This document shows positions 46,999 to 56,831 of a stretch of 64,000 nt of DNA, piece by piece; position 1 is the stretch's first letter, and each line of letters starts with the position of its first letter. A program made the translations under genes and the position numbers. The DNA is from DUML01 sp050949905. Lineage in GTDB: Bacteria > Bacillota > Desulfitobacteriia > Desulfitobacteriales > Syntrophobotulaceae. The stretch is from assembly GCA_050949905.1 (NCBI GenBank), contig JBMNGP010000015.1, positions 124,001-188,000 on the forward strand, read 5' to 3'. The notes below the pieces were generated by a model, which was not told the origin of the DNA, ran no database searches, and saw only the letters and a list, made by a program, of their open reading frames with translations.

Positions 46999-47613
46999 TT
47001 GAGCAAAGAGTGTAGTAAAAAGAAAAATAAAAATAATGCTCCAAATAACGCCCCGAATAATGCGCCCAATAACAATAACGCCCCTAATAATAATAACGTT
47101 GTTGTTCCGCCGATTATTATCAGTAATGGTAGTAGTGGGGATGCGGCAACTCAAGGCATCAGATTTGTATTTGCTCAGAATCCTGCTGAATTCGCTCCGG
47201 AAGATCCCTTGCCAATACTTCTTACTACGGTACCTTTTCAAACCAATGTCGGAGATAGAGTGAAGCTGGATGCTATGGTTCAGATCAATATTCAAACCGA
47301 TGGTGACAATGGACTAGCTGCGCGTTCAACGAAACTTCGAATAGATAGAGCAACACAGCTTTTGGGGCAAGATACCCCGACTACCGAAACCGTAATTGAA
47401 GTCACGGTTAACGATGAAGGGATAAATAACCCGCCCTTGGGTATTAGTTATACAAGGCTTGCTACTTTAACCTGGGTAGATACGCCCCCGGCCGGGATTT
47501 CATCCTATACTTTCCGTGTAGGTGGAGCCGGAGGCGCAAATATTGAGGAGGTAATCTTCTCCAACCGTACTTTAAATGCCATCATTTTCCCGATTGGCAG
47601 TAGTCTGAGTTAA
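46999..47613 (+). CDS. Surface-type protein with Asn/Ala/Pro repeat leader
   Basis: 204 residues with a TTG start after AGGAGGA. A Lys-rich beginning (SKECSKKKNKN) is followed by NAPN repeats (about residues 13-33) and then a beta-rich domain of about 150 residues, the size of the C-terminal jelly-roll domains of exosporium proteins such as BclA. There is no signal peptide. A short flexible repeat followed by a beta sandwich suggests a filament or coat protein, which I infer from layout and promoter rather than homology. Confidence 0.7.
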   Translation: MSKECSKKKNKNNAPNNAPNNAPNNNNAPNNNNVVVPPIIISNGSSGDAATQGIRFVFAQNPAEFAPEDPLPILLTTVPFQTNVGDRVKLDAMVQINIQTDGDNGLAARSTKLRIDRATQLLGQDTPTTETVIEVTVNDEGINNPPLGISYTRLATLTWVDTPPAGISSYTFRVGGAGGANIEEVIFSNRTLNAIIFPIGSSLS

Positions 47614-47632
47614 ATAAATTAGTCGATATTAT

Positions 47633-47668
47633 TACAAGCTTTATTTGTTATAGAGCTTGTATTTTTTT
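47633..47668 (+). terminator. Terminator after the Asn/Pro-repeat gene
   Basis: TACAAGCT and AGCTTGTA pair with a 13-base loop, followed by seven T. Confidence 0.85.
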
Positions 47669-47689
47669 GTAGTGGGAGATTGAGGAAAA

Positions 47690-47753
47690 GCTCCGTCGGT
47701 AGAGCAGAGGACTGAAAGTCCTCTTGTCAACGGTATGATTCCGGTCTCGGCTC
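47690..47753 (+). pseudogene. Degenerate tRNA-Phe-like sequence
   Basis: GCTC..GAGC (D arm), GAGGACTGAAAGTCCTC (anticodon arm, GAA) and a damaged T arm (CGGTATGATTCCGG) match tRNA-Phe at 46294. The 5' acceptor strand is missing and the 3' end reads CTCGGCTCA instead of a pairing acceptor with CCA. Not functional as a canonical tRNA. Confidence 0.7.
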
Positions 47754-48026
47754 ATACCTCAAAAAGAAAAAATGAAGGCACTGTGAGCTAAAGTCCAGAA
47801 GATAGAAATTTGTCATAATAATTGCTGGAAAATGGCATAATGTAACAGATAATAATTCTGTGATTCAGCACGTTGGGTATTCGGATATCTGGCGATTTTC
47901 TTTTTTGTATCCGGACTCTTATCGTTCAGTGTTGGTCTATTATGGGGGAGCTACACTCAGAATAGTAAGAAAGAAGCTGGAAACTATAATTTTAGTGATT
48001 ATTAAAATTTTTGAGGATTGAATTAG

Positions 48027-48899
48027 ATGCTTTATATACTAACATTTGCGTGCTTCTTTGTTTGGCTGATTATCTTAATTCGCAAGGGAACCCTATCTTG
48101 GCATGCAATAATGGTATCATATGTAGTTTCTAACTTTACAGTCGACATGCTGGAAGTACTCTTCAACCTGCTCCTGGGACTATATAAGTTCCCGACCCAT
48201 CTGGCAGCTGACCCTATCAAAGATAATCAACTGGGAATCATTTTTGCTGATGCCTTAATTTTACCTGCAGTGTTTACGATTCTCGTTTATTATGTCAAGA
48301 ATTATAATCAGTGGAAGGTATCTCTGTTGTTTACATTTTTGTTAACAGCATTGGAGATAATCTATCTAAAACTTGGCTATCTGCATTATAATCACTGGAA
48401 CACAGTGTTTTCTTTATTAGTTTACATTGCAGGCTTTCGTATAATCGCTTATTTCGCCGAACGAATAAAGAGTTATAATCCGCCGATAGCTTATTCTGTG
48501 CGTATTCTCTGTTTCGTGTACACAATTAATATGTGGATTTCCGCCATAGTCGGAATGCCGGTGCTGGAATTATATCAATATAAACCAGGCCTGTTTAATA
48601 ACTTTATGGCAGATGACCGTTTCATAGAATTATACTTTGGAGTATCAATAGGTATAATATGTGCTCTGACTTTTCCGAGAGTATCTGCTCGTTTAAAGGC
48701 GCTTATACTGCTTGGTTTGACCTGTGTCGGTGTAATTTTTGCCTTGTTTAGTTACTATAAAGGATGGTTAATCTACCATTATTGGAACCATTCACTAACC
48801 CTACTGCGGTATTTGCTGCCTTCAATCTTTATTTTGCTTTATGATCGTTGGGAAAAGACCTATGAGGCTTATTGTAAATCGACATTTGCCCAAGGATAA
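48027..48899 (+). CDS. Polytopic membrane protein (CBO0543-like)
   Basis: 290 residues with about eight hydrophobic helices, and charged loops such as LAADPIKDN and EKTYEAYCKS. The spacing and motifs (LGYLHYNHWN, WLIYHYWNHSLTLLRYLLPS) recall the CBO0543 family of uncharacterised clostridial and Bacillus membrane proteins. TGAGG precedes the ATG. No function is assigned. The upstream 350 bases hold the terminator and pseudo-tRNA. Confidence 0.7.
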   Translation: MLYILTFACFFVWLIILIRKGTLSWHAIMVSYVVSNFTVDMLEVLFNLLLGLYKFPTHLAADPIKDNQLGIIFADALILPAVFTILVYYVKNYNQWKVSLLFTFLLTALEIIYLKLGYLHYNHWNTVFSLLVYIAGFRIIAYFAERIKSYNPPIAYSVRILCFVYTINMWISAIVGMPVLELYQYKPGLFNNFMADDRFIELYFGVSIGIICALTFPRVSARLKALILLGLTCVGVIFALFSYYKGWLIYHYWNHSLTLLRYLLPSIFILLYDRWEKTYEAYCKSTFAQG

Positions 48900-48970
48900 T
48901 TGCTTTATAAAACAGCAGGATTTGGTGAATAATACTTTTGGAGAATTAACTTAAGAAAGGGCTGGACCTA

Positions 48971-49105
48971 ATGGGCAAGCATAAAAAGAACGCTAAGGCC
49001 AAATCGTCTTTGACTGTCCGCGATCCGATTTATTCAGAATATGACCAGCAAAAAGAACGCAATGTTCAGGAGTTAAACCGTAAAGGTAAGCCTTCTGATA
49101 GATAA
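48971..49105 (+). CDS. Small basic protein, 44 residues
   Basis: ATG after AAGAAAGGG gives a 44-residue Lys/Arg-rich chain: MGKHKKNAKAKSSL, then VRDPIYSEYDQQKERN. Such short basic proteins occur among spore-core or small clostridial proteins, but I cannot assign one. Codon use and ribosome binding site support reality. Confidence 0.6.
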   Translation: MGKHKKNAKAKSSLTVRDPIYSEYDQQKERNVQELNRKGKPSDR

Positions 49106-49206
49106 TTGTCCAACCGAAGCCAGTGGGTTAAATTATCAAAATTATGTGGCAAGTTTATTTAGTAAGGTTATTTCGTAGAGTTATTAAATGCTTTAAACTT
49201 AAAAAT

Positions 49207-49240
49207 GGATGGAAAGAAACTGTAGGCTTCCATCCCTTTT
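49207..49240 (+). terminator. Terminator before speA
   Basis: GGATGGAA and TTCCATCC pair with a 13-base loop and lead into CTTTTATTTTTTC. Confidence 0.8.
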
Positions 49241-49321
49241 ATTTTTTCAGGTTTGACATCCTTACTTTTGTTTAATATATTTACTGAAGAAAATAAATTA
49301 GAACTTAACGCACTAAAGGCG

Positions 49322-50779
49322 GTGGTTCACATTAAGCTTTTTCAAGGTAAAGCTCCTATCTATGAAGCTCTGCAGAACTATAAAACCATGCGGGTAGTCC
49401 CGTTTGATGTTCCCGGGCATAAACAGGGCCGAGGAAACCCCGAATTAAGAGATTTTTTAGGCGAGAAATGCCTGGCGGTTGATGTTAATGCTATGAAGCC
49501 CCTCGATAATCTGGGACACCCCGTTTCCGTTATTAAAGAGGCTGAGGAGTTGGCGGCCGACGCTTTCGGTGCTCACCACGCCTTTTTTATGGTCAACGGC
49601 ACTACCCAGGCTGTTCAGACCATGATTATGAGTGTCTGCAAGCAAGGGGATAAAATCATTATGCCCCGCAATGTACATAAGAGTGCCATCAATGCCTTGA
49701 TTATCTGCGGAGCAATACCGGTTTATGTTAATCCGGGGGTAAATAATAAATTAGGAATACCTCTGGGAATGGCGCTGAGCGATGTGGAAAAAGCGATCAG
49801 AGAAAACCCGGAGGCTAAAGCTGTTTTAGTCAATAACCCTACCTATTATGGGATTTGCTCCAACCTGAAGGCTATTACCGAGCTGGCCCACCGGCATAAT
49901 ATGTATGTTTTAGTTGACGAGGCTCATGGCACCCATTTTTATTTTGGGGATAATCTGCCTTTAAGCGCCATGGCGACCGGGGCTGATATGGCGGCGGTCA
50001 GTATGCATAAAACCGGAGGGAGTTTAAGCCAAAGCTCTTTGCTGCTAATCGGCAGCCGTTTAGACATCGGTCATGTGCGCCAGATTATAAACCTTACCCA
50101 GACTACCAGCGGTTCCTATTTGCTTCTAACTTCTTTAGATATTTCCCGCCGCAACCTGGCTCTAGATGGCAAGAGGATATTCGCCAAGGTCATGTCCTTA
50201 GCGGAATATGCCCGGGAGGAAATCAATAGGATTGGCGGTTATTATGCTTTTTCCAGTGAACTTATTAATGGCGATTCCATATATGATTTTGACCGCACCA
50301 AGCTTTCGGTGCATACTAGGGATATTGGCCTCGCCGGGGTTGAGGTGTATGATATACTAAGGGATGATTACGATATTCAGATCGAATTTGGTGATATTGG
50401 CAATATCTTAGCCATAATATCCGTAGGGGATCATGCTCAGGCTTTGGAACGCCTGGTTTCTTCCCTTTCGGAAATAAAGAGGTTGAAGATGCGGGATAAA
50501 ACGGGGATGTTTGACCATGAGTATATTAATCCCGTTGTTGTGCTGACCCCTCAGAGAGCTTTTTATGCCCGGCAGCACTCTGTTCCAATTGAAGCCAGTG
50601 CCGGTTATATCAGCGGAGAGTTTATCATGGCTTACCCTCCGGGCATTCCCATTTTGGCTCCTGGAGAAAGAATCACTAAAGAAATTATTGCTTATATCGC
50701 TTATGCTAAAGAGAAGGGCAGTTTTCTGACCGGGACGGCAGATATGGCGATTGAAAATATCAAAATAGTGGAGGAATGA
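49322..50779 (+). CDS. speA: Arginine (Orn/Lys/Arg) decarboxylase, PLP-dependent
   Basis: 485 residues of the fold-I aspartate-aminotransferase-type decarboxylases. It shows FDVPGHKQGRGNPELRDFLG, FFMVNGTTQAVQTMIMS, VDEAHGTHF and the PLP lysine in SMHKTGGSLSQSSLLL, with a C-terminal domain. The GTG at 49322 gives a natural N-terminus; a TTG at 49253 would add 23 residues. Arginine is the likely substrate, because agmatinase and spermidine synthase genes are near. speE begins four bases after the stop. Confidence 0.92.
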   Translation: MVHIKLFQGKAPIYEALQNYKTMRVVPFDVPGHKQGRGNPELRDFLGEKCLAVDVNAMKPLDNLGHPVSVIKEAEELAADAFGAHHAFFMVNGTTQAVQTMIMSVCKQGDKIIMPRNVHKSAINALIICGAIPVYVNPGVNNKLGIPLGMALSDVEKAIRENPEAKAVLVNNPTYYGICSNLKAITELAHRHNMYVLVDEAHGTHFYFGDNLPLSAMATGADMAAVSMHKTGGSLSQSSLLLIGSRLDIGHVRQIINLTQTTSGSYLLLTSLDISRRNLALDGKRIFAKVMSLAEYAREEINRIGGYYAFSSELINGDSIYDFDRTKLSVHTRDIGLAGVEVYDILRDDYDIQIEFGDIGNILAIISVGDHAQALERLVSSLSEIKRLKMRDKTGMFDHEYINPVVVLTPQRAFYARQHSVPIEASAGYISGEFIMAYPPGIPILAPGERITKEIIAYIAYAKEKGSFLTGTADMAIENIKIVEE

Positions 50780-50782
50780 ACA

Positions 50783-51631
50783 ATGGAACTATGGTATACC
50801 GAGGAACATACTGAGTTTGCGCGGTTTTCCATCAAGGTGGATGAGCATCTTTATACCGGACAAAGTGAATTCCAAAGAATTGACGTCTTTAAGTCCAAAG
50901 GATTTGGGACTTTCTTTACCCTGGACGGTTTGATAATGCTGACTGAAAAGGATGAATTTATTTATCATGACATGATTGTTCATGTACCTATGGCAACTAA
51001 TCCTCAAATTCAAAAGGTACTGGTAATTGGCGGCGGTGACGGGGGGACAGTACGGGAGCTGACTCGATATGCTGGGATAGAAAACATTGATATGGTGGAT
51101 ATTGATCAGCAGGTGGTGGAAGTTTGCCGCGAGTATTTGCCCTTGACTTCTAGCAAGCTGGATGACCCCAGAGTCAAGCTTCATTTTGAAGACGGCTTGA
51201 AGTTTGTCCGTACTAAGGAAGATACTTATGATTTAATTATTGTTGATTCTACCGATCCCTTCGGGCCGGGAGAAGGGCTTTTCACCAAGGAATTTTACGG
51301 CAATTGTTTTAAAGCTTTAAAACCGGACGGAATCTTAGTTAATCAGCATGAGAGCCCCTATTACGATGCCGATGCCAGGGATATGCAAAGAGCGCATCGA
51401 AAGCTCCGGGAGCTTTTCCCTATTTGCCGGGTTTATCAGGCTCACATTCCTACCTATCCGTCCGGCCATTGGCTGTTTGGGTTTGCTTCCAAAAAGTACG
51501 ACCCAGTAAAGGACTTGGACGAACAGGCTTGGAATGCCCTGGGTTTAAAGACTAAGTATTATAACACAGACTTGCATAAAGGCTGTTTTGCTTTACCCAA
51601 TTATGTTCAGGAACTTTTAGCAAATGCTTAA
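50783..51631 (+). CDS. speE: Spermidine synthase
   Basis: Transfers aminopropyl from decarboxylated SAM to putrescine. The 282-residue protein has the N-terminal beta domain, the motif VLVIGGGDGGTVREL (about residues 78-92), VDIDQQVVEVCREYLP, and the catalytic DLIIVDSTDPFGPGEGLF. ATG after GGAGG. With speA and speB it completes arginine to agmatine to putrescine to spermidine. speD is not in the window. Confidence 0.97.
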   Translation: MELWYTEEHTEFARFSIKVDEHLYTGQSEFQRIDVFKSKGFGTFFTLDGLIMLTEKDEFIYHDMIVHVPMATNPQIQKVLVIGGGDGGTVRELTRYAGIENIDMVDIDQQVVEVCREYLPLTSSKLDDPRVKLHFEDGLKFVRTKEDTYDLIIVDSTDPFGPGEGLFTKEFYGNCFKALKPDGILVNQHESPYYDADARDMQRAHRKLRELFPICRVYQAHIPTYPSGHWLFGFASKKYDPVKDLDEQAWNALGLKTKYYNTDLHKGCFALPNYVQELLANA

Positions 51632-51665
51632 AGCGATATTTATTAAAAAATACCAAAAAAATTGC

Positions 51666-51704
51666 AGCTCCAAATCCTAGTGAAGGATTTTGGGGCTCTT
51701 TTTT
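51666..51704 (+). terminator. Terminator after speE
   Basis: AGCTCCAAATCCT pairs with AGGATTTTGGGGCT (imperfect), then CTTTTTT. Confidence 0.85.
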
Positions 51705-51900
51705 ATTGTTTGCTATTATTGTATTAATTTTGTGAAAATCTAAATATTGGCTAGAATTGCTCAAATTTATTTTGTATATTAGATTTAAAAGGGGAATAGT
51801 AGCAAATTTTGGTACTGTACTTATATGTTTATCTTGTCGGGTATTATTCGGGAAGTAAGTTTTCAGCATTAGTAATCGCGAAACAGCCTGGGAGAAAGAG

Positions 51901-54900
51901 ATGAAACGTGCCTACATTTATTTAAGCTTAATAACAATAATTATTTCGGTTTTAAGTTTAACCGGCTGTCAGCCCTTAAAGACAGCACCTGAGGCTGTGG
52001 ACGGAGTTCTGGATTTAAGAGGCTGGGACTTTGCCGCAGAAGGCAATGTCAATTTGAAGGGTGAGTGGGAATTCTACTGGGAAGAGCTTAAAGAGCCGAT
52101 TGATTTTATGGGACAAGGAGGGCGCTTGCCTTCCAGAAGGCTAATAACCCTACCGGCCTCTTGGAATTCCTATCAACTGGAGGGAGAGGAACTCGGAGGC
52201 AGCGGTTATGCCACCTTTCGTCTGAAAGTCTTCTTACCGGATAGCGAGAGCGTGAAGTCTTTAAGGATACCTTCAATTTCTACTGCCCATAAATTATGGA
52301 TTAATGGAGAAATGCTCTCTGCGCAAGGGAGAGTATCCAGAACCTTAGAGGGCGCTATTCCCAAATACTATGCGCAAATAATTGAGTTAAAACAGCCCAA
52401 GGGAGAACTGGAACTTCTCGTCCAGGTCTCTAATTTTAATCACCGACGGGGTGGGCTCTGGCAGCCGCTTACTTTGGGAAATAGTGACCAAATCCACCTA
52501 GGGTGAGAGCGCCAGCTCATAGCAGATTTATTTTTATTTGGTTCCTTGCTTATCATCGGAATTTATCACTTGATGTTTTTTGCTTTAAGGCGAACAGACA
52601 AATCACCACTTTATTTCGGTTTATTTTGTTTATTGGCAGCACTTAGGATTACCCTGGTGGGAGAAATATTAATTTTAAATTATTTTCCTAAACTTTCCCA
52701 GGAAATAGTCTTAAAAATAGAATACTTCACTTTTTACATTGCCATGCCGTTATTTCTGCAATTCATCTATTCCTTATTTCCGGAAGAAGTATCGCCCAAG
52801 GCCTGCCATATTTATAATTTGCTGGCTTTAGGGTATTTCGTAATCGTTTTGCTAACACCGGCCAGAATTTTTAGCCAGTTGTTGCTGTCTTTCCAGATCA
52901 TAACATTGATTGTTTGGATTTATATTCTCTACGCTTTAATCCTCGCCGCCTGGAGAAAAAGAAACGGAGCTTTGTTAATTATCGGCGGAACCTCCGCAGT
53001 TATCCTGGCTGCCTTAAATGACTTTCTGTTTTACGGGGAGAAAGCGGGGGTTCCCGATCTGTATCCCCTGGGAGTCTTTATTTTTGTTGTGTCCCAGTCT
53101 TTTATGCTTTCCAGGCGTTATGCCTATGCTTATGCCACGATTGAAGAGATGAAAGATAAACTAATCTCCATGGACAAACTGAAAGATGAATTTTTGGCTA
53201 ATGCCTCCCATGAACTGCTCACTCCTTTAAACGGTATTATCGGAATAGCGGAAGGCTTGGAAGAAAGCGCCGCTGCAAAGTTAAGCGACAAACATAAATA
53301 CGATCTTTATTTAATTGTTTCTAGTGCCAGGCGGCTTACGAGCCTCGTCAAAGATATTTTGGATTTTTCTCGACTAAAGAATAAGGATATTATTCTTTAT
53401 AAAAAGCCTATGGATGTTAAACAGGCAGTAAATGTGGTCTTAAGCCTTTGTCAACCTTTGACTTGGAATAAAGAAATTGAGCTGTGCAATGAAATACCGG
53501 ATGCTCTGCCATTTGTGGAAGCTGATGAAAACCGCTTGCTGCAAATCTTATATAATCTGGTGGGCAATGCTTTGAAATTCACCCCTCGAGGCAACATTGT
53601 GGTAAGGGCCGAGAAGAAAGAAGGTTTTATTGAGGTATCCGTAGAAGATACAGGCATAGGTATTCCCAAAAATCACCATGGGGACATTTTTAATTCTTAC
53701 GAGCAAGTTAATGAACTAATATCGAAGGAGTATGGAGGAGTAGGTCTCGGACTGAGCATCACAAAAGAACTTGTGGAACTTCACGGGGGCAGTATTAAGT
53801 TTGATTCCGAACTGGGAAAAGGCTCAACTTTTACCTTTTCTCTGCCGGTAGCTTCGGGAAAACCGGATAATATTGAGATTTATGCGGGAATTGAAGCAGG
53901 CAATAGAAAAGGATTAAGTTCCGGGGACCTCAAAGAACAGGCACTTAAAAAGCCTGGCCTGAGCGAGCCGGCAAGTGAAACAGCCAATGGCAAAGATAAG
54001 ATTTTGGTCATTGATGATGAAGCTATCAACTTACAAGTGTTGTACAACCAACTTCAGGAACAAGGGTATGCAGTTACTTGTTTATCCGCTGGTTGGGATG
54101 CCTTAGATAAGATTAAGGCTGGCGCAAAATACGATCTTGTAATTTTGGATATTATGATGCCGGGATTATCCGGCTATGAGGTCTGTCGTCAAATAAGACA
54201 GGCATATTCCCTTTTACAGTTACCGGTATTAATGCTGACTGTAAGGGATAGCGAGGAGGATATTGTCGAAGCTTTTGAAGCAGGAGCCAATGATTATCTG
54301 GCCAAACCATTTAATAAGCAGGAAATGCTAGCCAGGGTGAAAACCCTGCTGGCCTTAAAGAAAGCTCTGGAAGAGGTTTTAAGCTCTGAAATGCGTTTTC
54401 TGCAGGCCCAGATCAAGCCTCATTTTCTCTATAATGCTATCAATACTATTATGGGTTTCTGCCGTAAAGACCCTAATAAAGCCCGGGAATTATTAGATGA
54501 ATTAAGCCGCTATCTTCGAGGGAAATTCAGGTTTAATGAGATGGACAGATTCGTGCTCTTGGAGGAGGAGCTGGAGCTGGTTAAAGCTTATCTCCATATC
54601 GAGAAGGCTCGTTTCGGTGATAGATTAAATGTAGTGTACAATATCGAAGCCGGGACTAACTATCAGATTCCTCCGCTTATTCTTCAGCCTTTGGTGGAAA
54701 ACGCCGTAAGGCATGGGATCTATCCCCAAAAAGAGGGAGGAACTATAGAAATACTGGCCGAAGACCTGAAAGAAATGCTGATTATTCAAATCAAAGATAA
54801 TGGGGTAGGTATGTCCAAAGCACAAATCACTCAGATATTTAGCGGAGAAAGTGCACAAACAGGGATTGGCCTGCAAAATGTAAACCAAAGACTCAAATAT

Positions 54901-54996
54901 CATTATGGTCACGGGCTGGAAATTGTGAGCGAAATTGATCAAGGAACCACAGTTACCGTTACTATTCCTAAAGATAGGGGAAGGAGGTCTTGCTAA
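51901..54996 (+). pseudogene. 7TMR-DISM hybrid double histidine kinase, interrupted by one in-frame TGA
   Basis: Reads as one frame of 1,031 codons except for TGA at 52504-52506. Before the stop (201 residues) is a signal with lipobox LTGC and a 7TMR-DISM extracellular beta domain (DLRGWDFAAEG, LKGEWEFYWEEL, LPASWNSY). After it, ERQLIADLFLFGSLLIIGIYHLMFF begins the seven-helix module. Then come HisKA (NASHELLTPLNGIIG), HATPase (LYNLVGNALKFTP, DTGIGIPK), a receiver (VIDDEAINLQVL, LVILDIMMPG) and a LytS-type kinase (KPHFLYNAINTIMGF) with its own ATPase (LVENAVRHGI). The 3' part could restart at TTG 52546. The LytTR regulator overlaps the end. Confidence 0.88.
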
Positions 54997-55751
54997 TGAT
55001 CAAAGCGGTGCTTGTTGATGATGAGGAGATGGCCTTGGAAGAGCTTGCATATGCCTTGGAACAATTTGAAAATCTAAATGTCCTGAAAACCTTTAGTGAC
55101 CCGCTGGAATTTCTTAAAGAACTGCCGAATTGCCAACCGGATGTAATCTTTCTGGATATTGAAATGCCGGAAGTAAACGGCTTTGTTGTTTGCGAGGAAA
55201 TCTTAGCCCATAAACCGGATATACTGATTGTTTTTGTAACGGCTTACGATGAATATGCCATCAAGGCTTTTGAAGCTAATGCTTTGGACTATGTATTAAA
55301 ACCGGTTGATATGAAACGTCTGCAACAGACAATTAAAAAGATCGTCAGCAGATCCTCCGAGAATAGCCAGGAAAGGCCTTGCGCCTGCCTTCCTCAACCA
55401 GATCAATATTTAAAGTCTAGTATGAATAAAATTATCGTATGGGAAAATGAGGAGATCATCCTGTTGAAACCCTCTTCCGTACTTTATTTTAAAGTCCAGG
55501 ACGGCAGTGTTCTGGTAGTAACGGAACAAAAAAAATATAAAACCAGGAATACTTTGAACTATTGGGAACAAAGACTCTCTAAACGGGGTTTTTTCCGCTG
55601 TCATAAATCCTTTCTTATTAACATCGACAAAATTGAGAAGATAGTTCCAATGTTTAATAATACTTTTATTCTAAGATTAACCAACCACCGTGAGGAAATA
55701 CCGGTAAGCCGAAATGGCGGGAAAGCCCTGAAAAGGGTCATAGGTATATAA
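54996..55751 (+). CDS. LytTR-family response regulator
   Basis: 251 residues; ATG in TAATG overlap with the kinase stop and AAGGAGG upstream. The receiver (about 1-118) has the acidic pair DDEE, phospho-acceptor Asp in DVIFLDIEMPEVNG and Lys in YVLKPVD. The LytTR DNA-binding domain (about 150-245) has FRCHKSFLINIDKIEKIVPMFN and EIPVSRNGGKALKRVI. It is the natural partner of the LytS-type kinase module of the preceding gene. Confidence 0.95.
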   Translation: MIKAVLVDDEEMALEELAYALEQFENLNVLKTFSDPLEFLKELPNCQPDVIFLDIEMPEVNGFVVCEEILAHKPDILIVFVTAYDEYAIKAFEANALDYVLKPVDMKRLQQTIKKIVSRSSENSQERPCACLPQPDQYLKSSMNKIIVWENEEIILLKPSSVLYFKVQDGSVLVVTEQKKYKTRNTLNYWEQRLSKRGFFRCHKSFLINIDKIEKIVPMFNNTFILRLTNHREEIPVSRNGGKALKRVIGI

Positions 55752-55904
55752 TCCCTAACATGATACAAAAGTTAAGACCTAATCAAAATATTTATAGCTG
55801 ATAAAGATATCGTGTTCTCTAACGTTGGACATTTGACCAGCGTCAAGATCAAAGAAACGCTAATATAGTTATTAGAGCATTTTCAAAATAAAATAAGGAT
55901 AAAT

Positions 55905-55943
55905 CAAGGTTGCTAAGGCAGGGATTTTGTAACCTTGTTTTTG
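55905..55943 (+). terminator. Terminator after the response regulator
   Basis: CAAGGTT and AACCTTG pair with a 19-base loop, then TTTTTGTTTT. Confidence 0.7.
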
Positions 55944-56006
55944 TTTTCTACAATAAAAATAATGTTATAATTTATCTAGGCTAAGCGGTTTAAAGGAGGG
56001 GCTTAA

Positions 56007-56831
56007 TTGATCAGGCTCATAGCATCGGATTTAGATGGGACTTTACTTAATAAAGAGTGGAAAATATCGTCTCGCAATGTTCAGGCTGTTCGTCAGGCAG
56101 TGACCAGAGGGGTAAAGGTCACTTTAGCTACAGGCAGAATGGCTGCGGCTACCAGGGGCTACGCTCGTGAGCTTGGCTTGGATGTGCCGCTGATAACTTA
56201 TCATGGCGCCTTAATAGAACAGGCTTTAAGCGGGGAAATACTTTACCGCAAAGTCGTCCCGGTAGAGTTGGCTGCCGAGATTGTGGAATCTTTGCTGCAA
56301 AGGCGCATTCATACCCAGGTTTTTCTGAAAGACAGGGTTTTTGTCCAGAAGGCCAATGAACACTCCGCAGCTTATGGTAAGATGGCCGGTCTGCAGGTAG
56401 AAGAGGCGGACGTCCTAAAATTATTGGAAAAAGAACCGGAAGGTGTAGAGAAGATTCTTTGTATTGGCGAGAAGGATATCCTCCAAGAATTAGGTCAGGA
56501 GCTGAAGGCCGTCTATGGCCAGAAGCTGCATTTTACGTCTTCCAGTTTTCAATTTCTTGATATGCTGCATCCCGAGGTTAATAAGGGGACGGCACTGCGA
56601 GCTTTGGCTGAACAGTGGGGGATCGAGGCCGAAGAGGTCATGGCTTTGGGTGACAGCCTTAACGACAAGGAAATGCTTGTCTTTGCCGGGCTGGGGGTAG
56701 CAATGGCTAATGCCCACCCGGAGCTAAAAGAGATAGCAGATTATATCACCGGCCCTTATTGGGAAGACGGAGTAGCGCAAGCCATTGAGAAATTTATTTT
56801 AAAGGCAGGAGGCGAAGAAAGTGGATCTTAA
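56007..56831 (+). CDS. HAD superfamily Cof-type phosphatase
   Basis: 274 residues with TTG start after AGGAGGGG. Motif I is ASDLDGTLLNKEW (nucleophile Asp about 8), motif II TLATGRM, and motif IV GDSLNDKEMLVFAGLGVAMANA. A C2-type cap lies between. Cof enzymes dephosphorylate sugar phosphates, FMN or PLP; the substrate cannot be told. It overlaps the next gene by 11 bases. Confidence 0.94.
   Translation: MIRLIASDLDGTLLNKEWKISSRNVQAVRQAVTRGVKVTLATGRMAAATRGYARELGLDVPLITYHGALIEQALSGEILYRKVVPVELAAEIVESLLQRRIHTQVFLKDRVFVQKANEHSAAYGKMAGLQVEEADVLKLLEKEPEGVEKILCIGEKDILQELGQELKAVYGQKLHFTSSSFQFLDMLHPEVNKGTALRALAEQWGIEAEEVMALGDSLNDKEMLVFAGLGVAMANAHPELKEIADYITGPYWEDGVAQAIEKFILKAGGEESGS

Noticed and set aside
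52504..52546. TGA as a selenocysteine codon in the sensor kinase
   Set aside because: The only hairpin right after it is GAGC/GCTC with four pairs, far smaller than a bacterial SECIS element. The family has no catalytic residue at this point.
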